Part shown: positions 8,774-17,404 of the stretch, in pieces
Layout: the number at the start of each line of letters is the position of its first letter
Position numbering within the stretch: the stretch's first letter is position 1
DNA from: an uncultured bacterium
GTDB taxonomy: Bacteria; Bacillota; Clostridia; Oscillospirales; Ruminococcaceae
Direction of reading: 5' to 3'
Length of the DNA stretch: 48,224 nt
Assembly: GCA_934875375.1 (NCBI GenBank)
Contig: CAKXHL010000018.1
Span: 1-48,224, forward strand
The notes under the pieces: generated by a model
The model's input: only the letters and a program-made list of their open reading frames with translations
Database searches by the model: none
Told to the model about the DNA's origin: nothing
Program-made: the position numbers and the translations under genes

Positions 8774-8849
8774 GGGGGCGTAGCTCAGTTGGTAGAGCGT
8801 TCGGTTCGCATCCGAGAGGTCATGAGTTCGAATCTCACCGTCTCCACCA
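8774..8849 (+). tRNA. tRNA-Ala, anticodon CGC
   Basis: A 76-base cloverleaf with encoded CCA. The acceptor stem (8774-8780 with CGTCTCC) contains the G3-U70 wobble pair that marks alanine tRNAs. The anticodon loop TTCGCAT gives anticodon CGC, reading GCG. The T-loop is TTCGAAT. The only weak pair is A49-C65 at the base of the T-stem. It is a single-gene unit with its own promoter and terminator. Confidence 0.95.
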
Positions 8850-8899
8850 AATAAGACCGTTACTTTGATACCAATCGTATCAAAGTAACGGTCTTATTT
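8849..8899 (+). terminator. 23-bp perfect hairpin directly after the tRNA CCA end
   Basis: Arms 8849-8871 and 8877-8899 pair perfectly around a CAATC loop. The hairpin begins at the last base of the encoded CCA. The downstream edge is T-rich (TTATTTGATT) but has no long uninterrupted T-run. The simplest reading is a terminator of the tRNA transcript. Confidence 0.7.
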
Positions 8900-9240
8900 G
8901 ATTCGGAGAAACATGGGACGGACTTTTCAAAAACATTGCTCCAAATAAATAATCACTTTGATCCCACATAATAAATCAAAAGCACAGATAGCAAAGCAAA
9001 ATCATAAAGCTAAATGATATGGATATTCTGGAATAACAAAATTGACTATCGGAAATATTTCTGACAGCCAATAAACTCGGCAAACTCTTTCCAAAGATAA
9101 TGATAGAAACAATGCCGTATGAATCCAACTTTGTGCGGTATTTTTTGTGGATAAAATCCAGTTTGAACAAAACTGTTTTAAAAAAGGACTACTGTTTTAT
9201 CAGAGGAATTTTTTAAATCAGCCGCTGCAAAAGCTTTTAC
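8900..9240. other. Intergenic stretch, nothing assigned
   Basis: About 340 bases between the tRNA terminator and the isochorismatase-family gene. The only frame (64 codons, minus strand, 8976-9170) has no ribosome site and no recognisable protein. I see no convincing promoter for the downstream gene. Confidence 0.5.
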
Positions 9241-9258
9241 ATCTTGGAGGAAAAACAG

Positions 9259-9888
9259 ATGAAAAACTCAACCAAATCCGCTTTCATCCTAATCGATATG
9301 GAACAGGGATTTATCGATCCTGCTTCCGCCCACTGCATTAAAGGAGCTGCCGCTACAGTTCCTGCCTGTGAAGCCGCCATTCAGACAGCACGCCGAAAAG
9401 GCATCCCTGTTTTTTTCGTCAAGCGTATTTACCGGGAAGACGGCAGTGATGTGGAGTGTACCCGCTATCAAAGCTGGGTTGCCGGCGGCCGCAGTATGGC
9501 GCCAGGCAGCTATGGCGCGGAGGAGCCGGAAGGTCTTCGCCCTCAGGAAGGTGATTACACCATCATTAAGCCCCGATGGAGCGCCTTTTTTCAAACGGAA
9601 TTGGATCTAATCCTGCGCCGGATGGATATTCGAACCGTTATCCTGGCTGGTACTACTACCCCTAACTGCATCCGCACTACCTGCTACGATGCCAACGCAC
9701 TAGACTATAACGTTGTGGTATTGTCTGACTGTACCTCCTCTCAAACCGAGGAAATCCAGCAGGCAAATTTATCCGATATGGAACGCATGGGAGCTTTGAT
9801 CATAAATTCCCAGGAATTTGAACATTATGAGAAACATTCGGTTTTGGATCTTGCAGCCGGAATCCGCGCCGATATGGAAAAAAGATAG
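9259..9888 (+). CDS. Isochorismatase-family cysteine hydrolase
   Basis: A 209-residue cytoplasmic hydrolase of the isochorismatase/nicotinamidase superfamily. The catalytic triad is visible as D13 (ILIDMEQGF), K104 (IIKPRWSAF) and C137 (GTTTPNCI), with the small residues before the Cys that form the cis-peptide turn. Members cleave nicotinamide, isochorismate, ureidoacrylate or carbamoyl-type substrates; nothing here decides between them. The start is the ATG at 9259 with TTGGAGG 8 bases upstream; an in-frame TTG at 9244 overlaps that ribosome site and is rejected. The gene stands alone. Confidence 0.85.
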   Translation: MKNSTKSAFILIDMEQGFIDPASAHCIKGAAATVPACEAAIQTARRKGIPVFFVKRIYREDGSDVECTRYQSWVAGGRSMAPGSYGAEEPEGLRPQEGDYTIIKPRWSAFFQTELDLILRRMDIRTVILAGTTTPNCIRTTCYDANALDYNVVVLSDCTSSQTEEIQQANLSDMERMGALIINSQEFEHYEKHSVLDLAAGIRADMEKR

Positions 9889-9933
9889 TCTTCGATTGAA
9901 TCTTGTTTCTTAATTCGAATCGATTCTTTTTAC

Positions 9934-9966
9934 AAACCCGTCATCCGGTTTCGGATGGCGGGTTTT
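9934..9966 (+). terminator. Terminator after the isochorismatase-family gene
   Basis: A 14-bp stem with one wobble (9934-9947/9952-9965), loop GTTT, with the stem running into TTTT (9963-9966). Confidence 0.85.
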
Positions 9967-10083
9967 ATCTGTTCGGGCAGAATTACCTAACCCCCTCTCC
10001 ATTTTACCGCAGAGAGGATTATCTTTAGAAAAAACACTCCAAGGTCTCTTTTTCTGTGATGTTGGAAACAGGTTCGCCTGCTC

Positions 10084-10112
10084 TTGCATTAATCTAATTC
10101 CTGTGATATACT
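10084..10112 (+). promoter_or_regulatory. Promoter of the fur-like/znuACB operon
   Basis: TTGCAT (10084-10089), a 17-bp spacer and TATACT (10107-10112) with a TGTGA extension before the -10 box. The start site would fall inside the palindrome that follows. Confidence 0.8.
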
Positions 10113-10139
10113 CCAATTTGATAATCGATATCAAATTGG
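10113..10139. promoter_or_regulatory. Palindromic operator, probable Fur/Zur-type box
   Basis: A perfect inverted repeat with 11-bp arms (CCAATTTGATA, TATCAAATTGG) around a 5-bp centre starts one base after the -10 box and covers the expected start site. Its position before a Fur-family gene and a metal ABC transporter suggests metal-dependent autorepression of the whole operon. The match to a published box was not tested. Confidence 0.7.
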
Positions 10140-10149
10140 GGGCTTAAAA

Positions 10150-10545
10150 ATGAAAGAAATACGTCCCTACCGCACCAAGCAGCGGGAAATGATACTGCAA
10201 TTTTTTGCCGCACATCCAGGCGAATGTTTTTGTGCAAAAGATTTAATCGAGCAGAAAAGCATTTCGGTCGGGGCCGCAACATTATATCGAACCCTTACAC
10301 TGCTGAGCCAGGAAGGAAAGTTAAAAAAGTATACGGAATCCGGCGGGAGCAGCGCTTTATACCAATATAACGAATCAGAATCCTGCCATTATCATTTTCA
10401 TTTAAAATGTCTGCGCTGCGGCCAGTTAATCCATATGGACTGCCGTTTGATGAAGGAAATGCAGAAACATATTGAAACAGATCACGGCTTTTTAGTTGAC
10501 AGTGGAAAAAGTGTTTTATATGGATTGTGTCCAAAATGCCGCTGA
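10150..10545 (+). CDS. Fur-family metal regulator, probably zinc-responsive (Zur)
   Basis: A 131-residue Fur-family repressor. The N-terminal winged helix has the family recognition segment (SVGAATLYRTLTLL, about 39-52). The C-terminal dimerisation half has two CxxC pairs for structural zinc (C87/C90, C127/C130) and a His-rich metal-sensing stretch (H80, H82, H84). Length is typical. It is the first gene of an operon with znuA, znuC and znuB, so zinc is the likely signal; manganese or iron sensing cannot be excluded. An operator palindrome covers its transcription start. The ribosome site is weak (TTGGGGGC), which would keep the regulator at low level. Confidence 0.85.
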   Translation: MKEIRPYRTKQREMILQFFAAHPGECFCAKDLIEQKSISVGAATLYRTLTLLSQEGKLKKYTESGGSSALYQYNESESCHYHFHLKCLRCGQLIHMDCRLMKEMQKHIETDHGFLVDSGKSVLYGLCPKCR

Positions 10546-10628
10546 CAGGCCAGAGCCGTTTCAAGCACTTCGAACCGGTTCATAATACGATTGTCCTTGT
10601 GCATTACAATAACATTTTGGAGGATATT

Positions 10629-11573
10629 ATGAAAAAATTGTCAAAGCTCCTGCTATGCGCTGTTCTTATCTCGTCGATTTTCACCGGATGCACCGGGAAT
10701 TTTTCTTCTTCACAAAATAACGGGCGACTAAAAATCGTTTCTACCATCTTCCCCTCCTATGATTTTGCACGCGCCATTGCCGGAGAAAATGCAGACATTA
10801 CCATCCTGCTCTCTCCCGGTGTAGAAAGCCACTCTTATGAGCCAACACCGCAGGACATGATACAAATTCAAAACTGTGATTTGTTTTTATACACAGGCGG
10901 AGAATCTGATACATGGGTGGACGATCTGCTCTCCTCTCTTGAGCAGCCGATCAATACGGTAAAAATGATGGATTGTGTTGACGTGTATGAGGAAGAAATT
11001 TTGGAAGGAATGCAGGCAGAAGACTCATCTCATGCGCATGAAGTGGAATATGATGAGCATGTTTGGACTTCTCCTCAAAACGCCATCTTGATTTCCCGGG
11101 CAATTGAACAAGCATTGTGCCGTATCAATCCGGAAAATACAGAAGTTTATCAAAAAAATGCAGACTCCTATGTTTCCGAACTGGAGACACTGGACCAAAA
11201 TTTCCGCGATTTTTTTGCAGGCGTTTCCCATAAAACAATGATATTCGGCGACCGTTTTCCCTTCCGTTATTTTGCGGAAGAATACGGTTTGGACTGTTTT
11301 GCCGCCTTTCCAGGATGCAGCAATGAGACAGAACCCAGCGCTGCGACGATTGCTTTTCTGACCGATAAGGTCAAATCGGAAAAGATTAGCACCGTATTCT
11401 ATATCGAGTTTTCCAATCACCAGGTAGCAGACAGTATTGCAGAAGCTACCGGCGCCAAAACTGCGCTGTTTCACTCCTGTCATAATGTATCTGCCCAGGA
11501 ACAAAAAGACGGCGCCTCCTATCTGTCTTTAATGGAACAAAATTTAAACACACTCAAGGAGGTCCTGCGCTGA
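10629..11573 (+). CDS. znuA: Metal ABC transporter substrate-binding lipoprotein (ZnuA-like)
   Basis: A 314-residue cluster 9 (ZnuA/TroA) solute-binding lipoprotein. The signal peptide ends in a lipobox (FTGC, Cys about residue 22), so it is anchored outside the membrane. Metal ligands of the family are visible in the GVESHSYEPTPQD block and in EYDEHVW, with a short His-containing loop (SSHAHE) before the latter and a further FHSCHN near the C-terminus. The long backbone helix and two-lobe pattern fit. The ATG at 10629 has TTTTGGAGG upstream; a frame extending 102 bases further upstream overlaps the regulator gene and is rejected. Zinc is inferred from the Fur-family partner. Confidence 0.9.
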   Translation: MKKLSKLLLCAVLISSIFTGCTGNFSSSQNNGRLKIVSTIFPSYDFARAIAGENADITILLSPGVESHSYEPTPQDMIQIQNCDLFLYTGGESDTWVDDLLSSLEQPINTVKMMDCVDVYEEEILEGMQAEDSSHAHEVEYDEHVWTSPQNAILISRAIEQALCRINPENTEVYQKNADSYVSELETLDQNFRDFFAGVSHKTMIFGDRFPFRYFAEEYGLDCFAAFPGCSNETEPSAATIAFLTDKVKSEKISTVFYIEFSNHQVADSIAEATGAKTALFHSCHNVSAQEQKDGASYLSLMEQNLNTLKEVLR

Positions 11574-11574
11574 C

Positions 11575-12282
11575 ATGGCATTCATCACCTGTGAAAACAT
11601 CAGTTTGGCATACGAAAACAATGTTGTTTTGTCCGACCTGTCCTTTTCCGTTCACAATGGGGATTATCTATGTATTGTGGGAGAAAACGGCTCCGGTAAA
11701 AGCACCTTAATCAAGGCCTTGCTTTCCTTCAAACGCCCGTTTTGCGGTTCAATCCGATTCGGAGATGGACTGCGGCAAAATGAGATCGGATATCTTCCGC
11801 AGCAAACCGGGGCGCAAAAAGATTTTCCTGCCAACGTTTGGGAAGTCGTGCAGTCCGGCTGTATGAATCAAAGCGGGCTCTCCCCTTTTTATTCCGCACC
11901 GCTGCGCCGTTTGGCACAGGAGAATCTGAAAAAGTTAGATTTGTGGGAACTGCGCCGTCGATCTTACCGGGAACTTTCCGGCGGCCAGCAGCAACGGGTT
12001 TTACTGGCGCGGGCACTGTGCGCCACCCGTAAGCTTCTACTTCTGGACGAACCAGTAGCCGGACTGGACCCTATGGTCACTCACGAAATGTACCAGCTGA
12101 TTCAAAAGCTCAACCGCCAGGGTATTACCATCATTATGGTCTCGCACGACATCCAAAGCGCAGTGCAGTACGCAAGCCACATTCTGCATTTGCACAATCG
12201 CCCGCTCTTTTTCGGCAAAACCGCTGACTATTTGAAAAGCAGTGCCGCGAAACAGTTTTTGGGAGGTGAAGTGTGTGATTGA
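11575..12282 (+). CDS. znuC: Metal ABC transporter ATP-binding protein (ZnuC-like)
   Basis: A 235-residue ABC ATPase powering ZnuB. Walker A is GENGSGKS (about 36-43), the Q-loop is YLPQQTG, the signature is LSGGQQQR (about 132-139), Walker B is LLLLDEP (about 154-160), and the switch His is in MVSHD. It starts one base after the znuA stop and overlaps znuB by 8 bases, so the three are translationally linked. Confidence 0.93.
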   Translation: MAFITCENISLAYENNVVLSDLSFSVHNGDYLCIVGENGSGKSTLIKALLSFKRPFCGSIRFGDGLRQNEIGYLPQQTGAQKDFPANVWEVVQSGCMNQSGLSPFYSAPLRRLAQENLKKLDLWELRRRSYRELSGGQQQRVLLARALCATRKLLLLDEPVAGLDPMVTHEMYQLIQKLNRQGITIIMVSHDIQSAVQYASHILHLHNRPLFFGKTADYLKSSAAKQFLGGEVCD

Positions 12283-13111
12283 CCTGTTTATACAAATGCT
12301 TTCTTATCCCTTTTTGATTCGGGCGATTGTTGTCGGTGCACTGGTATCGCTCTGCGCTTCCCTTTTAGGGGTGAGTTTGGTTCTCAAGCGGTACTCCATG
12401 ATTGGAGATGGGCTTTCCCACGTGGGATTTGGTGCGCTGGCGATTGCCACCGCAATTCATGCCGCTCCCCTTGCAGTTGCCATCCCGGTGGTTATGGTTG
12501 CAGCCTTTTTACTGCTGCGTCTTTCTGAAAATAGCAAGATCAAAGGGGATGCCGCCATTGCCTTAATTTCTACCGGAGCACTGGCGATCGGAGTAATGGC
12601 CATATCTCTTTCCACCGGTATGAATGTAGACGTTTACAACTATATGTTTGGCAGTATTCTCGCCATGAGCCAAGATGATGTCTGGCTTAGTATTGTTTTA
12701 GCGGCAATTGTTCTGGGTTTGTATGTAGTATTTTACCATAAAATTTTCGCCATTACTTTTGACGAAAATTTCGCCCGGGCCACCGGTGTGAAAGCCGGTT
12801 GGTATAATGTGCTGATTGCACTGCTGACTGCTGTAACCATTGTTCTGGGGATGCGATTGATGGGAGCTTTACTGATTTCCAGTTTGGTTATCTTCCCGGC
12901 ATTGACCAGCATGAGAATTTTTAAAAGCTTTCGTTCCGTGGTTATCTGTTCGGCAATTTTATCTGTTTCGTGTTTTTTGATCGGTATTTTCGTCTCTTAT
13001 GCCTGGTCTACCCCGGCTGGTGCCAGTGTTGTCTGCGTGAATATCGCTGCTTTCTTTCTCTTTTGGGCTGCTTCGCTTTTACTCGGCTGCCGGAAAGCTA
13101 ATAAGAAATAA
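12275..13111 (+). CDS. znuB: Metal ABC transporter permease (ZnuB-like)
   Basis: A 278-residue ABC-3 family permease with eight or nine hydrophobic spans and the typical block LKRYSMIGDGLSHVGFGA near residue 39. I choose the GTG at 12275, 8 bases after a GGGAGG site. Two earlier in-frame GTG codons (12242 and 12266) lie before or within that site. It closes the operon, followed by a terminator. Confidence 0.9.
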   Translation: MIDLFIQMLSYPFLIRAIVVGALVSLCASLLGVSLVLKRYSMIGDGLSHVGFGALAIATAIHAAPLAVAIPVVMVAAFLLLRLSENSKIKGDAAIALISTGALAIGVMAISLSTGMNVDVYNYMFGSILAMSQDDVWLSIVLAAIVLGLYVVFYHKIFAITFDENFARATGVKAGWYNVLIALLTAVTIVLGMRLMGALLISSLVIFPALTSMRIFKSFRSVVICSAILSVSCFLIGIFVSYAWSTPAGASVVCVNIAAFFLFWAASLLLGCRKANKK

Positions 13112-13127
13112 AAGCCATCCCCATTAT

Positions 13128-13157
13128 AAAAAGCACCTGAAACTTCAGGTGCTTTTT
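13128..13157. terminator. Bidirectional terminator between znuB and the CoA-ligase gene
   Basis: A 13-bp perfect stem (13128-13140/13145-13157) with A-run and T-run edges serves znuB on the plus strand and the convergent ligase gene on the minus strand. Confidence 0.9.
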
Positions 13158-13198
13158 ATCTGCAAAAAACGATTTAAAATCTCATATCTGTCTTTCCA

Positions 13199-14431
13199 TC
13201 AGTACCGATTATCGAAAATTCGAGTCGATTTTTTTTCACTGCGTGGCAGTTCTCCAATGGCAACCGGTTTTACCGAAATAGAAATCCCGATCTTTGCTTT
13301 AAAAGTCATTCCAATATTCGCACCCAGGATTTGACGGTCTGCGCCAGGCTCTGCCTCCACAAATAAGGTCATAATATCCTTTCCGTTCAGATGATCAATC
13401 ATAACCTGATACTCGCTGGAAGCGCCCGGAATATCTTGCAGCAGTTCGTCAATCTGGCTGGGAAAAATATTGACTCCTTTGACTTTTGTCATATCGTCAG
13501 TTCGGCCAATTAACGTATCAATTCTAGGATAGGGAGATCCGCAGGGGCAATCCCCCAATTTGAAACGTGTCAGATCATGAGTCCGATAACGGATCAGCGG
13601 TGCTCCTTCTTTTCGCAATGTAGTAATGACCAACTCTCCGATTTCTCCATCCGGTACCAACTCACCGGTTTTCGGGTCGATAATTTCAAAATAAACGTAA
13701 TCGTCCCAGTAGTGCATACCGCACTCGTGCTCACAGCTCATGCCAATGCCGGGACCATATACCTCGGTTAAGCCATAAATGTCATACAGCTGTACGCCCA
13801 GCTCAGACGCAATGCGTCGGCGCATTTTTTCTCCCCACCGTTCGGATCCGATGATGCCTTTTTTTAAGTGAATTTGATCCCCGATACCGCGGCGCGCAAT
13901 TTCCTCAGCCAACAGCAACGCATACGATGAAGTCGCTGTCAAAACGGTAGTTTTTAGATCCATCATCATACGAAGCTGTTTTTCAGTATTGCCCGGCCCC
14001 ATCGGAACCGCCATCGCCCCCAACAGCTCCGCGCCGGCTTGAAACCCAATACCGGCTGTCCACAATCCATAACCAGGCGTAATATGGATGCGGTCGCGCG
14101 CGGTAACGCCCGCCATCTCATAGCAGCGTTTAAACATAAACGCCCAATCGCTGACGTCTTTTTTTGTATAGGGAATGATAACCGGCGTACCGGTAGTACC
14201 AGAAGAAGAATGGATCCGAACCACCTGTTCATCCGGTACGGCCTGCAACCCCAGTGGATAGGCATCCCGCAAATCCCCTTTCCAGGTAAAAGGAAGTTTT
14301 TCAAAATCCTCTTGGCTTTGTATCGAATCCGGGTCGATTCCCGCAAATTTTTTACTGTAAAATCCGCCCTGACCCATCAGCCTTTTGATCTGTGCTTGGA
14401 TCAGACGAAACTGTTCTTCTTTCATTTTCAT
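13199..14431 (-). CDS. Phenylacetate/arylacetate-CoA ligase (PaaK family)
   Basis: A 410-residue AMP-forming ligase that activates an aryl acid with ATP and CoA. Family motifs: SSSGTTGTPVIIPYT (P-loop-like, about 80-94), YGLTEVYGPG (adenylate-binding), YRTHDL and a C-terminal domain with GRTDDMTKVKGVNIFP. I start at the ATG at 14431, 7 bases after GGAGAG; an ATG 15 bases upstream sits on the ribosome site. A T-box leader with a Trp (TGG) specifier and its own promoter precede it, and iorAB lies immediately upstream on the same strand. With IorAB it could activate indoleacetate or phenylacetate so that reductive carboxylation gives the 2-oxo acid. The preferred aryl acid is not readable; the Trp T-box favours indoleacetate. 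Confidence 0.88.
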   Translation of the reverse strand: MKMKEEQFRLIQAQIKRLMGQGGFYSKKFAGIDPDSIQSQEDFEKLPFTWKGDLRDAYPLGLQAVPDEQVVRIHSSSGTTGTPVIIPYTKKDVSDWAFMFKRCYEMAGVTARDRIHITPGYGLWTAGIGFQAGAELLGAMAVPMGPGNTEKQLRMMMDLKTTVLTATSSYALLLAEEIARRGIGDQIHLKKGIIGSERWGEKMRRRIASELGVQLYDIYGLTEVYGPGIGMSCEHECGMHYWDDYVYFEIIDPKTGELVPDGEIGELVITTLRKEGAPLIRYRTHDLTRFKLGDCPCGSPYPRIDTLIGRTDDMTKVKGVNIFPSQIDELLQDIPGASSEYQVMIDHLNGKDIMTLFVEAEPGADRQILGANIGMTFKAKIGISISVKPVAIGELPRSEKKSTRIFDNRY

Positions 14432-14524
14432 GTCGCAACTCTCCATTTTATCAAAATCGCCAATATCAGGAGACTGTGGCGGCGGTAGATACCCAGCAGC
14501 TTTTTATCATCTTGGCTGGAAAAC

Positions 14525-14792
14525 AAAAAAACACCTGTCCTTTTTCAAGGACAGGTGTAAACCTGCGGTACCACCTTGTTTGACACGGAAAAATCCGCGC
14601 CCGCTCAATCAGGATGCGCCATCACGCCCCCAGCCCTTAACGTGGGCAGACGTTGCGAAATACTAAGCGCCTTTCAACACTTTTCAACGCACCCTCAGGA
14701 GTCCATTTATCTGCCGCGCATTTCCTCCGGGTTCTCAGCTTTCCCGAATCTCTGTGGGCGCTGTCGGCAGTTTTACTTCTCCGTCAACGGTT
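14525..14792 (-). promoter_or_regulatory. T-box riboswitch leader, Trp (TGG) specifier
   Basis: On the minus strand all main T-box parts are visible. Stem I has a 5' GGAG...AGTA arm, a CTGCCG/CGGCAG helix and an apical GGGAAAGCTGAGAACCC. The specifier bulge reads ATAAA-TGG-A before CTCC, giving Trp. The conserved T-box AAGGTGGTACCGC is at 14577-14565. The terminator has 12-bp arms (14558-14547/14542-14531), a GAAA loop and a T-run (14530-14525). T-boxes read through when the matching tRNA is uncharged, so the ligase gene should be induced by Trp starvation. Frames one base off (ATG or GGA) are less well placed relative to the helix and the conserved purine after the codon. Confidence 0.9.
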
Positions 14793-14798
14793 TCTTTC

Positions 14799-14827
14799 AT
14801 TAAAGCACGTTTATCCAAAAATGTCAA
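14799..14827 (-). promoter_or_regulatory. Promoter of the T-box leader
   Basis: On the minus strand, TTGACA (14827-14822), a 17-bp spacer and TTTAAT (14804-14799) with an extended TG. It lies just after the iorB stop, so the ligase has its own transcript, while read-through from iorAB would also pass the T-box. Confidence 0.85.
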
Positions 14828-14854
14828 CCCAGTCAGCATAGAACCCTTTATTCC

Positions 14855-15454
14855 CTATTCTAATTCCATCTGCTGTTGAGCTGTCTGAGCTCCAAGGGAA
14901 AGTGCTTTTTGATTCATAACCAAGTACCTTTCCGGAACCCTCTGCCGAATCGTCTGCTGCATCTGTTCCAACGAAAATGCCAACGCACCGCTGCCGATAG
15001 CCGCTCCCAGAAGCGCCACATTCAGCACCTTTGCAGATCCACATTGCGCACAGATTTCTTCTGTGTCTACAATGATTACTCGACCGGTGTGACGCTTCAA
15101 AAAATCCAGCATTGATTCACTCTCGTAGTCAACACCCGATAAAGAAGCCGTTACCGGTTTCACTGCCTTTTTTGCCGCTACAACCGTACCGCCGTGTTTT
15201 AAATACGGCAGACAGCGCACTGCTTCTGCTGGCTCAAAACCCAAAATCACATCTGCCGTACCATGTGGAATCAAAGGAGAATACACATCATCACCGATTC
15301 GAACATGACTGACCACACAGCCGCCGCGCTGTGCCATACCGATGGTCTCTGCGGTGCGGGCTTTCCATCCCTGCTCCATTGCTGCCTGTGCCAGAAGCTT
15401 GGAGGCTAACACCGTTCCCTGTCCTCCAACTCCTGCAAGCAAAATATTCATCAT
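14855..15454 (-). CDS. iorB: Indolepyruvate ferredoxin oxidoreductase, beta subunit
   Basis: A 199-residue gamma-domain-type subunit of the 2-oxoacid:ferredoxin oxidoreductase family. The N-terminus ILLAGVGGQGTVLASKLLAQ is the family's hallmark, followed by ETIGMAQRGGCVVSHVR. With IorA it interconverts aryl-pyruvates and aryl-acetyl-CoA plus CO2, using ferredoxin. It overlaps the iorA stop (ATGA). Length is normal. The next gene downstream, after a T-box, is an arylacetate-CoA ligase. Confidence 0.93.
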   Translation of the reverse strand: MMNILLAGVGGQGTVLASKLLAQAAMEQGWKARTAETIGMAQRGGCVVSHVRIGDDVYSPLIPHGTADVILGFEPAEAVRCLPYLKHGGTVVAAKKAVKPVTASLSGVDYESESMLDFLKRHTGRVIIVDTEEICAQCGSAKVLNVALLGAAIGSGALAFSLEQMQQTIRQRVPERYLVMNQKALSLGAQTAQQQMELE

Positions 15455-17256
15455 GCCCTTTTTTCCTCCTTCCGTATGGCGTCAACCGGGCAAACCTGCG
15501 CGCAAAGCGTACAGCCATAACACATATCCGGCTCAATTTTTGCTTTTTTGTTTTCCATTGTTAACGCCGGGCAACCCAATTCCCGCACGCATCTACTGCA
15601 GCCAATGCAGGCCTGAGGGTCCACCATGTGCACCGTCTCCGGTTTTATCAGCGCTACACAGGGGGATTCAAATATCACCGCCGAAACACCGCGAACCGAC
15701 GCTGCCTCCTGCACCGCCTGTATGGCAGACGCCAAATCCAGAGGATTTACGCGGCGGATAAAAGATACACCTGCAGCCTCCAGCATCTTGGGAATACTGA
15801 CTTTTTGCGTAAACTCTCCCATCATCGTTTTTCCCGTACCTGGGTGGGGCTGATGCCCGGTCATGGCGGTTGTGGAATTATCCAGAACAATCAATACAAT
15901 ATCCGCATCGTTATAAACAGCATTGACTACACCGGTTAATCCAGAAGCAAAGAAAGTAGAATCTCCCACAAAGGCAAAATTCACCGCATCCGGTTCCACT
16001 CGGTGCAGCCCCTGAGCAATGGTGATCCCAGCTCCCATGCACAGACAGGTATCCACCATATCCAGCGGGGCAGCATTGCCCAATGTGTAACAGCCAATAT
16101 CGCCGGAAAAAACTGCTTTTTTCCCTTTCATCGCCTGTTTAACCGCATAAAACGAAGCTCGATGCGGACAACCAGCGCAAAGCACCGGCGGCCGGACCGG
16201 CAGCGAAGGGAGATCTGGCAGAGAAACCGGCATAGAAGATATCAATCCCAAATAACGCTCTATGCGCTCTTTGACAATTTCCACCGACAGCTCACCCGCA
16301 TTCGGCACGTCTCCTGTCAGCTTGCCTTTGATCGTCACGTTCAAATGGTGTTTCCCACACAGATAGGTCAATTCCCGTTCAATTACAGGGTCCAGTTCTT
16401 CCAGAACCAGCACTTCTTCCAATCCATCCAAAAACGAAAGAGCCAATGTTTCCGGAAACGGGTGCGGTGTACTTATTTTCAAAAGTCTGGGTTCTTTTTC
16501 CAACAACTGAAGGGCTTCTTTCGTATATGCATAGCTGACGCCACCAGCGGCAATTCCTTTTTTACCGGAACCTTCCAACCGGTTTAACCGATATGTAGAA
16601 AAAGTTTCCCGCAACTTTTCATTTCGCGCTTCGATCTTTTGATGATTTTGGTAGGTTAACTTGGGAAAAATAACCCAGCGGGAAGTATCTTTTACAAATC
16701 CTGCCGCAACAGGCCCTACAGGACACTCTTCGATAGGCAAGGAAACATAACTATGACAAATGCGGGTAGTTGGCCGAAGCAAAACAGGCGTACCCAGTTG
16801 TTCAGACAGCGCAAACGCATCTCCAATCATCTGATAGGCTTCTTCCGGAGAAGAAGGATCAAATACCGGCAGTTTGGCAAATTCGGCAAAGCGCCTGGTA
16901 TCCTGCTCTGTTTGAGAAGAAATCGGACCCGGATCATCCGCCACTACCACGACCATACCGCTTTTAATCCCAACATAAGTCAAACTCATCAGCGGATCAG
17001 ACGCAACATTCAGACCGACTTGTTTCATGGTTACCATTGAGCGGACTCCGGCATACGCGGCACCTGCCGCAGCCTCTAAAGCAGCCTTTTCATTGACTGA
17101 CCACTCGACATAAACACCTTTTCCTTTGTGCTTTGCCACTGTCTCCAATATTTCAGTAGACGGGGTTCCAGGATATCCAGCAACAAACCCCACACCGGCG
17201 TGAAGCGCCCCGAGACCGATGGCTTCATTTCCCATCAGCAGTTGTTCTTTCAACAT
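15451..17256 (-). CDS. iorA: Indolepyruvate ferredoxin oxidoreductase, alpha subunit
   Basis: A 601-residue catalytic subunit. The N-terminal pyrimidine-binding domain begins LLMGNEAIGLGALHAGVGFV with GYPGTPSTEIL. The thiamine-diphosphate domain is at about 350-500 (GDIGCYTLG; GDSTFFASG followed by LDNSTTAMTGHQPHPG). The last 60 residues carry two ferredoxin-like clusters (CIGCSRCVRELGCP and CYGCTLCAQVCP). The ATG is preceded by AAGGAGG. It is the first gene of iorAB, under a strong promoter with a palindrome at the start site. The reaction is reversible; the T-box on the neighbouring ligase argues for the biosynthetic direction when tryptophan is short. Confidence 0.95.
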   Translation of the reverse strand: MLKEQLLMGNEAIGLGALHAGVGFVAGYPGTPSTEILETVAKHKGKGVYVEWSVNEKAALEAAAGAAYAGVRSMVTMKQVGLNVASDPLMSLTYVGIKSGMVVVVADDPGPISSQTEQDTRRFAEFAKLPVFDPSSPEEAYQMIGDAFALSEQLGTPVLLRPTTRICHSYVSLPIEECPVGPVAAGFVKDTSRWVIFPKLTYQNHQKIEARNEKLRETFSTYRLNRLEGSGKKGIAAGGVSYAYTKEALQLLEKEPRLLKISTPHPFPETLALSFLDGLEEVLVLEELDPVIERELTYLCGKHHLNVTIKGKLTGDVPNAGELSVEIVKERIERYLGLISSMPVSLPDLPSLPVRPPVLCAGCPHRASFYAVKQAMKGKKAVFSGDIGCYTLGNAAPLDMVDTCLCMGAGITIAQGLHRVEPDAVNFAFVGDSTFFASGLTGVVNAVYNDADIVLIVLDNSTTAMTGHQPHPGTGKTMMGEFTQKVSIPKMLEAAGVSFIRRVNPLDLASAIQAVQEAASVRGVSAVIFESPCVALIKPETVHMVDPQACIGCSRCVRELGCPALTMENKKAKIEPDMCYGCTLCAQVCPVDAIRKEEKRA

Positions 17257-17357
17257 TCCGACCTCCTTGCTTCTCTCCCCATAAGAATATGATCATCAAA
17301 TCAAAACAATTAGTGCGAATTATCTTAACTTGCGGCCTTAAAAATCGGGCCATCCGG

Positions 17358-17402
17358 CATTCTAATTCGAATGCACAGAAAAAACAATTGTGCATTGTTT
17401 TT
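17358..17402. promoter_or_regulatory. Two palindromes at the iorA start site, candidate operators
   Basis: Arms of 9 bp at 17380-17388/17394-17402 (AAAAACAAT, ATTGTTTTT) cover the expected transcription start, and a second inverted repeat (GCATTC...GAATGC, 17358-17375) follows in the leader. No T-box motif is present here, so iorAB appears to be controlled by a DNA-binding protein instead. The regulator is unknown. Confidence 0.45.
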
Positions 17403-17404
17403 CT

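Noticed and set aside
8976..9170. 64-codon minus-strand frame after the tRNA
   Set aside because: No ribosome site and no protein-like features; the interval is A/T-rich intergenic DNA.
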